DNA of 64,000 bases, from NCBI GenBank assembly GCA_039105265.1, contig JAPFFF010000065.1:1-64000 (forward strand), given 5' to 3'. Positions 23,727 to 33,116 of this stretch are shown one piece after another. The notes beneath the pieces were generated by a model. It did not search any database, had not been told where the DNA came from, and saw only the letters and a program-made list of their open reading frames with translations. Position 1 is the stretch's first letter. Each line of letters opens with the position of its first letter. A program made the translations under genes and the position numbers. Origin of the DNA: Tritrichomonas musculus (taxonomy: Eukaryota > Parabasalia > Tritrichomonadida > Tritrichomonadidae).

Positions 23727-25703
23727 TTATTCAGAATCATCATCATTAACCAAGTTATTCAACTGCTCATCAGCATTCCAAAATATCATGTTGTTCAAGC
23801 CAGCTGTTTTTATCATGCCCGTTGATTTGGTAGAAATTGAACGTCGATTTTTTTCATAAAAATTCCCCAAAATCCCACTTAACTCTTGAAATGGCATTTT
23901 TCTTGGCTTTGGATCGATTAACTTCAATAATGGCATTTTTCTTACAATTTGAACATTCTTCCAAAGGTACAATGCTTGCCGAAGATAGTAAATTATTGGA
24001 CGTTCTTCAACTGGAGTGTTGTCAAAAATTTTCTTCCCACTGTCACTTCGTGATTCTGGAACTTTTTCTTCAATAGGCATGTTCTTGTACAATTCGTGCT
24101 CCAATAGAATGTATTTCATTGATTTCTGGAAATTCACGTGGCTGTCATCTTTTTTATTATGCCTCCGAACATTTGCAAAATTGTGTTCTTGGTAGTGTGA
24201 ACTGCATGCACCTGTATCAATAGCTTCTTCAGTGATTATTTGAGATGCAATTCCAATTGCAGTAAATATGTATTGTTTACACCAATTATCTGTGAAACAT
24301 CTCATTTTCTTATATGTATTGGGCTGCACACGATAGATCTTTAAGTTGTGTTCAATGACATATTGTTGCATAAGATAATAAATCAATACAATACTTGCAC
24401 CAAGTAAAAGATAGTCAATAGTCTCTTGCCGACTTAGTGAATTCCTGAATAGTGCCTCTAGTAAGAGTGTAGAAGGAAGCATTGATAAAAGTAAATAAAA
24501 GTCTTCGTCATCAATTATTTTTTGAATTGTTTGTAAAGTAAACAATTTTTTTGGGAGGTCATCTTCCATTTTACGTCCTTTGTTGTTATCCAATAAGTAA
24601 GGAGCAATTCCAATAGTTTTTAAATCTTCTGCAGACCGTGTTTCATAAGAATCATATGGAGAAACTAGGAATTCTTCAAGAGAGGATTTTCTGTAACGAT
24701 CTCTTTTTGTCAGGTGCAATGGATCTGAAAAATGAATTAATACTGCAAATATTTTAATTATACCAACAGCACCAAGACTTAGGAATCTTTCGAAGTTACC
24801 AATAATTTTGTCGATGAATATATTTGCATATATGCTATAAGTGTTGTCACCATCAGTGCCTAATCCGATAATACTTATGTTTTTTGGCATGAGTGATATG
24901 ATCGATTCAATTTTTTCGCGTAACTCTTGTGTTGCCTTACCTGACGTCGACGGAATACATGCAATTGGAAACTGTTTAAATTCTGGATTTAATGGTGCAA
25001 ATGTCATACCGAATTCTGCTTGTATCACTGAGTTATAATTTAATTTAATAAATTCTAAAAATTCGTTGTCATCATTAATAAATGTTTCTGCTAATTCTGG
25101 ATCGATCTCTTTGAGATTTAGCACGCCATCAATCCTACCATTTTTGTTTACTTTGACATACGGTGTAACATATGCAGCATCAACCATGATAACTCCTTTT
25201 CCAGTAAAATTATTTGGTAAAAACCTTGACATGATATTCAAAATATTTTGTATATCGCCATTAAAAATGTCGTCATGTATTCCTAAATTAGCGAGAGCTT
25301 GCTTTCTATATGTTGAAGCAGTTTTATATGTTGGAAACAATAAATTGGTATTTAAAATATTGAAGTAATGTGGACTCATCATGCTTAACAGTGCAAAGAA
25401 TTCGTGAAGTCCATCATAACGTCTTCCTTGAGGAAATTTTGTTATATTATCCCATGTAGCGCCGATGAATCTTAATACTATTGGACTAATATTAATCGTT
25501 TTTTGTTTGTCTTCTGGTATATTCAATTTAATTTTCTGTAAGTCTGCTATTTGTCTTTTTAGCCTTGTATTCTCCAAAATTAACCTTTCATTTTCACCTT
25601 GTAATCTTTGATTGTCTTCTAAGAGCTTTTCGTAAGTTTGCTGAGATCTTGCTTTTGCTCCTGTTTCGGGAGTAAACCATGATGGATTTCGCTTAGGCGC
25701 CAT
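23727..25703 (-). CDS. Transposase, full copy 8
   Basis: An intact 658-residue open frame with the same protein as copy 1, inside the element at 23629-25802. Confidence 0.75.
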   Translation of the reverse strand: MAPKRNPSWFTPETGAKARSQQTYEKLLEDNQRLQGENERLILENTRLKRQIADLQKIKLNIPEDKQKTINISPIVLRFIGATWDNITKFPQGRRYDGLHEFFALLSMMSPHYFNILNTNLLFPTYKTASTYRKQALANLGIHDDIFNGDIQNILNIMSRFLPNNFTGKGVIMVDAAYVTPYVKVNKNGRIDGVLNLKEIDPELAETFINDDNEFLEFIKLNYNSVIQAEFGMTFAPLNPEFKQFPIACIPSTSGKATQELREKIESIISLMPKNISIIGLGTDGDNTYSIYANIFIDKIIGNFERFLSLGAVGIIKIFAVLIHFSDPLHLTKRDRYRKSSLEEFLVSPYDSYETRSAEDLKTIGIAPYLLDNNKGRKMEDDLPKKLFTLQTIQKIIDDEDFYLLLSMLPSTLLLEALFRNSLSRQETIDYLLLGASIVLIYYLMQQYVIEHNLKIYRVQPNTYKKMRCFTDNWCKQYIFTAIGIASQIITEEAIDTGACSSHYQEHNFANVRRHNKKDDSHVNFQKSMKYILLEHELYKNMPIEEKVPESRSDSGKKIFDNTPVEERPIIYYLRQALYLWKNVQIVRKMPLLKLIDPKPRKMPFQELSGILGNFYEKNRRSISTKSTGMIKTAGLNNMIFWNADEQLNNLVNDDDSE

Positions 25704-26827
25704 TAAAAAAAAATGATTCTATATTGAAAATTTCAGAGGTTTTTAAATTTGAAAGGAAAAAAAAGCATGACCACGAAAAATTATAGAACATAGGAAACTC
25801 TCATAATCTTTTGAAATTAATATATAATAAAGTATATCATATTATAAGAATATTTTAATAGAAAACATTTTCCCAATTTTGCGTATATACTGAGATATGA
25901 TTAAAGAAAGTTGCCAAAATTGAGAGGAATTTCTATTCAAATGTAGTATAATTTTGTAATTGATTTTTCTCGAAAATTTGGCGGACGATTTTTCTAAAAA
26001 TTTAATATAATATATAATGCAATATATACTACTATTTAAGATAAATGTAATATACCGGTCATTCGTTGGCTCTGTTCTGGAATCGTTTTTTCCAAAAAAA
26101 ATCGTAAAATCGGCTAAAAATAGTGTAAATCGCTTTATCTCGGGATATATACTTATAATGCGCAATTTTTTTGCTTAATCGTGTTTTTAACATCATAATA
26201 AGAAAAATAACCAATTTTTGGGTAAAAATATTGAATTTTGGCCGATATTGTTAGTAACGAGTTTTTTTGTATTTTTATCTTAATATAAAAAATCTCATTC
26301 TTCACGGATAGGAGTTTTTGGTTATTACTCTATATACAATAAACATACAATCCTATAATTTTATAATCATATACAATACAGTAATGCAATTATTGTTATA
26401 CTGATTATGTAGGTACACCTATTTTTTTTTCTGACATTTAATGCAAAAATACAGAAATCAAATTTTTGAAATATATTTTATAAATAACTCGATGCAAAGC
26501 GAAGCTAATAAAAATATAACAATTGATATATATTAAGATGCTTGCAATATATATTCTTATAATACCATAAATTTTGAAACATTTTTACATTTACGTCTGG
26601 AGACTCGTTATGAAAATCACAACTTTTTGAAAGACTCTCCGCCGCGATTTCGCTTAAAATCTGAAATCATCAATAACTGTCTATGGTGAGTATATATTAT
26701 TAATTTCGAAGCATATCGACATATCTCGAGAGTTTCCTATGTTCTATATTTTTTTAAAATTTTTGACATATCATAAAATATTCAAATATTTCTATATATA
26801 AAAAGTGAAATGAAAAAATTATCTTTT

Positions 26828-28802
26828 ATTCAGAATCATCATCATTAACCAAGTTATTCAACTGCTCATCAGCATTCCAAAATATCATGTTGTTCAAGCC
26901 AGCTGTTTTTATCATGCCCGTTGATTTGGTAGAAATTGAACGTCGATTTTTTTCATAAAAATTCCCCAAAATCCCACTTAACTCTTGAAATGGCATTTTT
27001 CTTGGCTTTGGATCGATTAACTTCAATAATGGCATTTTTCTTACAATTTGAACATTCTTCCAAAGGTACAATGCTTGCCGAAGATAGTAAATTATTGGAC
27101 GTTCTTCAACTGGAGTGTTGTCAAAAATTTTCTTCCCACTGTCACTTCGTGATTCTGGAACTTTTTCTTCAATAGGCATGTTCTTGTACAATTCGTGCTC
27201 CAATAGAATGTATTTCATTGATTTCTGGAAATTCACGTGGCTGTCATCTTTTTTATTATGCCTCCGAACATTTGCAAAATTGTGTTCTTGGTAGTGTGAA
27301 CTGCATGCACCTGTATCAATAGCTTCTTCAGTGATTATTTGAGATGCAATTCCAATTGCAGTAAATATGTATTGTTTACACCAATTATCTGTGAAACATC
27401 TCATTTTCTTATATGTATTGGGCTGCACACGATAGATCTTTAAGTTGTGTTCAATGACATATTGTTGCATAAGATAATAAATCAATACAATACTTGCACC
27501 AAGTAAAAGATAGTCAATAGTCTCTTGCCGACTTAGTGAATTCCTGAATAGTGCCTCTAGTAAGAGTGTAGAAGGAAGCATTGATAAAAGTAAATAAAAG
27601 TCTTCGTCATCAATTATTTTTTGAATTGTTTGTAAAGTAAACAATTTTTTTGGGAGGTCATCTTCCATTTTACGTCCTTTGTTGTTATCCAATAAGTAAG
27701 GAGCAATTCCAATAGTTTTTAAATCTTCTGCAGACCGTGTTTCATAAGAATCATATGGAGAAACTAGGAATTCTTCAAGAGAGGATTTTCTGTAACGATC
27801 TCTTTTTGTCAGGTGCAATGGATCTGAAAAATGAATTAATACTGCAAATATTTTAATTATACCAACAGCACCAAGACTTAGGAATCTTTCGAAGTTACCA
27901 ATAATTTTGTCGATGAATATATTTGCATATATGCTATAAGTGTTGTCACCATCAGTGCCTAATCCGATAATACTTATGTTTTTTGGCATGAGTGATATGA
28001 TCGATTCAATTTTTTCGCGTAACTCTTGTGTTGCCTTACCTGACGTCGACGGAATACATGCAATTGGAAACTGTTTAAATTCTGGATTTAATGGTGCAAA
28101 TGTCATACCGAATTCTGCTTGTATCACTGAGTTATAATTTAATTTAATAAATTCTAAAAATTCGTTGTCATCATTAATAAATGTTTCTGCTAATTCTGGA
28201 TCGATCTCTTTGAGATTTAGCACGCCATCAATCCTACCATTTTTGTTTACTTTGACATACGGTGTAACATATGCAGCATCAACCATGATAACTCCTTTTC
28301 CAGTAAAATTATTTGGTAAAAACCTTGACATGATATTCAAAATATTTTGTATATCGCCATTAAAAATGTCGTCATGTATTCCTAAATTAGCGAGAGCTTG
28401 CTTTCTATATGTTGAAGCAGTTTTATATGTTGGAAACAATAAATTGGTATTTAAAATATTGAAGTAATGTGGACTCATCATGCTTAACAGTGCAAAGAAT
28501 TCGTGAAGTCCATCATAACGTCTTCCTTGAGGAAATTTTGTTATATTATCCCATGTAGCGCCGATGAATCTTAATACTATTGGACTAATATTAATCGTTT
28601 TTTGTTTGTCTTCTGGTATATTCAATTTAATTTTCTGTAAGTCTGCTATTTGTCTTTTTAGCCTTGTATTCTCCAAAATTAACCTTTCATTTTCACCTTG
28701 TAATCTTTGATTGTCTTCTAAGAGCTTTTCGTAAGTTTGCTGAGATCTTGCTTTTGCTCCTGTTTCGGGAGTAAACCATGATGGATTTCGCTTAGGCGCC
28801 AT
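26828..28802 (-). CDS. Transposase, full copy 9 (last in array)
   Basis: Last complete transposase. The reading frame spans 26826-28802 including the stop codon, and the protein is identical to copy 1. The spacer beyond its upstream side is the one that carries a 30-bp deletion and then leaves the array at 29747. Confidence 0.75.
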
Positions 28803-28901
28803 TAAAAAAAAATGATTCTATATTGAAAATTTCAGAGGTTTTTAAATTTGAAAGGAAAAAAAAGCATGACCACGAAAAATTATAGAACATAGGAAACTCT
28901 C

Positions 28902-29747
28902 ATAATCTTTTGAAATTAATATATAATAAAGTATATCATATTATAAGAATATTTTAATAGAAAACATTTTCCCAATTTTGCGTATATACTGAGATATGAT
29001 TAAAGAAAGTTGCCAAAATTGAGAGGAATTTCTATTCAAATGTAGTATAATTTTGTAATTGATTTTTCTCGAAAATTTGGCGGACGATTTTTCTAAAAAT
29101 TTAATATAATATATAATGCAATATATACTACTATTTAAGATAAATGTAATATACCGGTCATTCGTTGGCTCTGTTCTGGAATCGTTTTTTCCAAAAAAAA
29201 TCGTAAAATCGGCTAAAAATAGTGTAAATCGCTTTATCTCGGGATATATACTTATAATGCGCAATTTTTTTGCTTAATCGTGTTTTTAACATCATAATAA
29301 GAAAAATAACCAATTTTTGGGTAAAAATATTGAATTTTGGCCGATATTGTTAGTAACGAGTTTTTTTGTATTTTTATCTTAATATAAAAAATCTCATTCT
29401 TCACGGATAGGAGTTTTTGGTTATTACTCTTATAATCATATACAATACAGTAATGCAATTATTGTTATACTGATTATGTAGGTACACCTATTTTTTTTTC
29501 TGACATTTAATGCAAAAATACAGAAATCAAATTTTTGAAATATATTTTATAAATAACTCGATGCAAAGCGAAGCTAATAAAAATATAACAATTGATATAT
29601 ATTAAGATGCTTGCAATATATATTCTTATAATACCATAAATTTTGAAACATTTTTACATTTACGTCTGGAGACTCGTTATGAAAATCACAACTTTTTGAA
29701 AGACTCTCCGCCGCGATTTCGCTTAAAATCTGAAATCATCAATAACT
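28902..29747. repeat. Terminal, truncated and variant spacer of the array
   Basis: This spacer matches the others except for a 30-bp deletion between 29430 and 29431 (present as 1540-1569 in the first spacer). The match ends at 29747, after the text matching 1881-1886. The last 49 bp of a normal spacer, and the next element, are absent. Edge units of tandem arrays often diverge because they are homogenised less. Confidence 0.9.
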
Positions 29748-30637
29748 TGGGATTATTTTATGTAATTTATATATATCATTTTTAATGAAATGATTCAAAT
29801 AGAATAATTCAATGATGAAATTGATATTCTCAAGTTTTAATGACATTCATAATCATCAATTTAATATTTGATCAAAATTTTCTTATAATTATACGATTAT
29901 CAATCATATTATTGAATATGATTTAAAATGATATTATTCAATCCAATTTAAATTCATATAATTCAATATTATTTGAAATTTAATAGTTAATGAAATTTTT
30001 CATTTTTTACGATTTAATATAGTTTTAAGACTAAAAATTGAATTGGATTTCAATTTTTTATATTTTATGGAATTTCAACTATTTATAAATGAAATTCAAT
30101 ATTTATTTTCATCATTATCCATTATCAATTGCAATAGAAAATGGAAATATTGAAATCATTAAACTTCTTTTGGCCAATAAAGATATTGATATTAATATCA
30201 ATATAATAAATATTAAAAATAAAAAATTTTCGAATAATATTTTTCGTGAAATTATCAAATAATATTCTTTTTTTTCATTTTTAAATGGAATTATGAATAT
30301 AAATCCTTTAATATAATTATACATTGTCTTTTTTTATGAAAGAATACCAATGCTTATTTTTTTATTCCATTTATAAACAAAATTAAATTTTGAAAATCCT
30401 TTGTTCATAGCAGTCGAAAAGAAAAATGCTGTCATCGTTCAAATTTTATTAGCGAATCCAAAAATTGATATTCATGTGAAAGTAATTACAATTATAAAAA
30501 AAATATTTAAAATAGTTTTTTCAGTTCTTTTTTCATGACATTCATAACATCATATTTAAATGAAATTAAAAATCATTTTATTTTCATCAAATCTAAATGA
30601 TTGATTTTCATCAAATAACAAACATAATTTTTTTTAA
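29748..30637 (+). pseudogene. Ankyrin-repeat module relics at about 275-bp spacing
   Basis: Two short stretches translate on the plus strand as ankyrin-repeat cores: around 30118 (PLSIAIENGNIEIIKLLLAN) and around 30397 (PLFIAVEKKNAVIVQILLAN). A third (TPFDKAVENNSTEIIQLF) lies at 30671 inside the kinase frame. The pitch is 279 then 274 bp. Each core is preceded by a similar AAATGAAATT-type leader and followed by a similar AT-rich tail with stops, so the whole 275-bp module seems duplicated. I see no consistent GT...AG boundaries that would make the tails introns, so these read as decayed exons of an ankyrin-kinase gene. The first 360 bases of this stretch are AT-rich with nothing recognisable. 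Confidence 0.6.
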
Positions 30638-32857
30638 ATGAAATTTAATATTCTTTTTTTTCAAATTACACCATTTGACAAGGCTGTTGAAAATAACAGC
30701 ACAGAAATTATTCAACTTTTTCAAAATTGGATAGCAATGAAAAAGAAAGAGAACAAACAAATTATTCAAAAAGTTCAAGGAATTGCTGATTTCATTTCTA
30801 GAGATGATTACTTTCAAGTATTTCAGGTCAAAGACAAAAATACAAATTATGTTTTATCAGCAAACTTTCATTATAAATTTTTCAAGTATTATTCTGTTGA
30901 AAGGCAAAAGAAAATACTAGAAAATATTCATAAAATTATGCAACTTAATCATTCATCATTAATCAAATATTTCTTTTTTAGCGATATTGAATCAAGCAGT
31001 GAAATGAAAAAATCACAAAAAACAAAGCCTATCCTTTTTACAGAATTGATTCCTTCATTAACATTGTCACAAATCATTGAAAAGGAGAGACAATTGGCAG
31101 GTCAATCAGGATGGAATGACACAAAGAAAATAATCAGCATTTATGGAATTGCATCAGGAATGTTTTATTTGCATTTACATCATATCCTTCATTACGACTT
31201 GAAGACTTCCAACATTACATTAGATGACAATTTGTATCCAAAAATTAAAAATCATGGAATAGCAAACTGCTTTGATAGCTTAAAAACAATCTTTAAAGTC
31301 ATAGATTTTTCAGTTTATTCAGCGCCAGAAGTTTTGTTAGAACAAGAACTTACAGAAAAAAGTGAAGTTTATTCATTTGGAATGATTGTCTATGAAATTA
31401 TTACCAACAGAATTCCATTTGATAATTTGCCACAAACAGAATTTGCAGTTAGAATCATTGAATGCAATCGTCCAATGCTGAATGATTCTATTCCAACTAT
31501 TTATCGGAATCTCATTGAAAGATGCTGGTCACAAAATCCGATTAATCGACCTTCATTTGCTGAAATCGTCTATGAATTACAAAACAACAAAGAATTCATC
31601 ATTGATACAGTTGATTCAAAAGAATATAAAGAATACATAAGACACATATATGAAACCATTGATGTTGAGATCATTCCAAAGAAGATAACAGAGGTTCAAA
31701 AGCTTAAAAAGAAAACAAAGCGTAAAACAAAGAAGCCAATGAAAAAAGGTGAAGAAGAGGAGGAAGAAGAAGAAGAAGAGGAAGAAACCAACAAAAATGA
31801 CGAAAAAATAGAAATTATCAAAAATGAAGAAGAGGAAGAAATTAATAAAAAAGATGAAGAAGAAAAGAACGAAATTAATAAAAAAGATGAAGAAGAAAAG
31901 AATGAAATTGGAGAAATAGTAAAAGAGGAAGAAGATAAACCTTTATTGATCAAATGTGACACTGCTAAAGAAGTAAAATTGGTAAATTATGAACAACAAG
32001 ACGAGCTTGGCAGTGGGTCTTTTGCAATTGTATACAAAGTCAGAGACAAATTATCAAACCTAATACAAGCAGCGAAACAATCTCTAATTGAGCTAACGGA
32101 AAGTGATAGATATGAAATATTGGGAATATACTTTATACGAGAAGTGACAAATCATTCAAAATGCTCATTTGAATCCATTCTAAAATTCATTGGGTACAGT
32201 CCAAAGGACTTTGATGATTCAAATTGTCCTGTGTTGATCATTGACCATGCAAAGAATGGAAGTTTGAAAGGCATTCTAAAGAGAGAAAGGAATGGCGAAG
32301 TAATTAATGGATGGAATGACACCAAAAAACTAATTTGTATTTTTGGAATTGCAGCTGCAATGATGCATTTACACTCACTTCAAATTATTCATTTGGATCT
32401 TAATCCAGGAAACATTCTTCTTGATGACAATTTAAATCCAAAACTTTCAGATTTTGGAATATCGATGAGTTTTACTGATAAAAGAAATGGTGAGTCAGTT
32501 GGAACCCCTGCATATGTTGCACCTGAAGCATGGAATTATATTTTCTTACCAGCTTCAGACGTTTATTCTTTTGGAATCCTTGTTTATGAAATTATTGAGA
32601 AAAAATATCCTTGGGAAGGAATTCCAGCTCTTATTATCTGCTCAAATGTTTTCTCCAAAAAAGAGCATTTAAAATTTGAAGATAACTCTAATGCAAATTA
32701 TCGTAAGCTCATTGAATCATGCTGGGCTTACAATCCAGAAGATCGCCCTACTTTCAATGAAATACTAAGAACACTTCAGCAACCTGAGTTCCTCACAGGT
32801 GATGTTGTTAAAAAAGATTTTGAAGATTATGTGGAAAAATTATTTCCAAAGAAATGA
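30638..32857 (+). CDS. Tandem pseudokinase-kinase protein (tyrosine-kinase-like), ankyrin remnant at N-terminus
   Basis: The 739-residue protein opens with one ankyrin-like motif (residues 11-30). Domain 1 (about 50-320) has HYDLKTSN (D187) but NHG at 205-207 in place of DFG, no glycine loop and no obvious VAIK lysine, so it should be a pseudokinase. A very acidic/basic linker spans about 355-435. Domain 2 (about 450-715) has LGSGSFAIV (457-465), K480, HLDLNPGN (D587) and DFG (D605), plus an APE-like APEAW, so it should be active on serine/threonine. Both domains share GWNDTKK before the catalytic loop, showing internal duplication. The order resembles JAK kinases but is independent. The start is uncertain, because upstream ankyrin relics suggest the gene was once longer; residue 34 is another Met. 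Confidence 0.85.
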   Translation: MKFNILFFQITPFDKAVENNSTEIIQLFQNWIAMKKKENKQIIQKVQGIADFISRDDYFQVFQVKDKNTNYVLSANFHYKFFKYYSVERQKKILENIHKIMQLNHSSLIKYFFFSDIESSSEMKKSQKTKPILFTELIPSLTLSQIIEKERQLAGQSGWNDTKKIISIYGIASGMFYLHLHHILHYDLKTSNITLDDNLYPKIKNHGIANCFDSLKTIFKVIDFSVYSAPEVLLEQELTEKSEVYSFGMIVYEIITNRIPFDNLPQTEFAVRIIECNRPMLNDSIPTIYRNLIERCWSQNPINRPSFAEIVYELQNNKEFIIDTVDSKEYKEYIRHIYETIDVEIIPKKITEVQKLKKKTKRKTKKPMKKGEEEEEEEEEEEETNKNDEKIEIIKNEEEEEINKKDEEEKNEINKKDEEEKNEIGEIVKEEEDKPLLIKCDTAKEVKLVNYEQQDELGSGSFAIVYKVRDKLSNLIQAAKQSLIELTESDRYEILGIYFIREVTNHSKCSFESILKFIGYSPKDFDDSNCPVLIIDHAKNGSLKGILKRERNGEVINGWNDTKKLICIFGIAAAMMHLHSLQIIHLDLNPGNILLDDNLNPKLSDFGISMSFTDKRNGESVGTPAYVAPEAWNYIFLPASDVYSFGILVYEIIEKKYPWEGIPALIICSNVFSKKEHLKFEDNSNANYRKLIESCWAYNPEDRPTFNEILRTLQQPEFLTGDVVKKDFEDYVEKLFPKK

Positions 32858-32950
32858 TTATCTGAAATTATTGACTTAATAAAAAAACTCTTAATTTCAA
32901 TATTGAAATTTTTACCAGAAATGCATACCAATTAATAATAATATTTTAGT

Positions 32951-33076
32951 AAATAATCTCATTGGTTTTCTGTTTTGTGTATAGTTTCCAGAATTCTTCA
33001 GCAATGGTCCAAGCTTTAGCTCCAATTTTGAAAGAAAAAGGAATTTATATCGGCATTGATCAAGTAACCAATGTTC
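32951..33076. pseudogene. Inverted-junction scrap of the short-chain dehydrogenase gene
   Basis: Positions 32951-33005 match the dehydrogenase gene tail at 36087-36141 in the same orientation. Positions 33001-33076 match the reverse complement of 36174-36249, so the plus strand reads MVQALAPVLKEKGIYIGI here. The two halves overlap in a shared GCAAT, the kind of microhomology expected when a break is joined after template switching. Not a gene. Confidence 0.85.
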
Positions 33077-33116
33077 AATTGTTGTTAAAGCTAATAAAAA
33101 TAATTAAGATTAAATT

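Larger units (their letters stand above)
1..29747 (-). repeat. Tandem array of 3,099-bp units, each with one transposon copy
   Basis: Transposase start codons fall at 911, 4010, 7109, 10208, 13307, 16406, 19505, 22604, 25703 and 28802, exactly 3,099 bp apart. The nine complete proteins are identical and the spacers read the same wherever I compared them, except the last. The window opens inside a unit, so the left edge and total copy number are not visible. The right edge is at 29747, where the repeat text stops in mid-spacer and unrelated AT-rich DNA begins. All copies share one orientation. Exact periodicity that includes flanking DNA points to amplification of a larger block by unequal exchange or a rolling-circle-like event, rather than nine independent insertions. 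An assembly-collapsed or expanded repeat cannot be excluded from sequence alone. Confidence 0.97.

Noticed and set aside
1-29747. CRISPR-like or satellite interpretation of the array
   Set aside because: The unit is 3.1 kb, codes for a transposase and has no spacer variation.
29748-30637. Introns between the ankyrin cores
   Set aside because: No shared GT...AG or trichomonad-type splice signals at the edges of the AT-rich tails. Kept as a question, not a gene model.
31696-31962. 88-codon Ser/Phe-rich minus-strand frame
   Set aside because: Antisense of the Glu/Lys-rich hinge of the double kinase.
30638-32857. Assigning the double kinase as a JAK homologue
   Set aside because: Only the domain order is shared. 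The domains are tyrosine-kinase-like family members duplicated internally, with no FERM or SH2 region.
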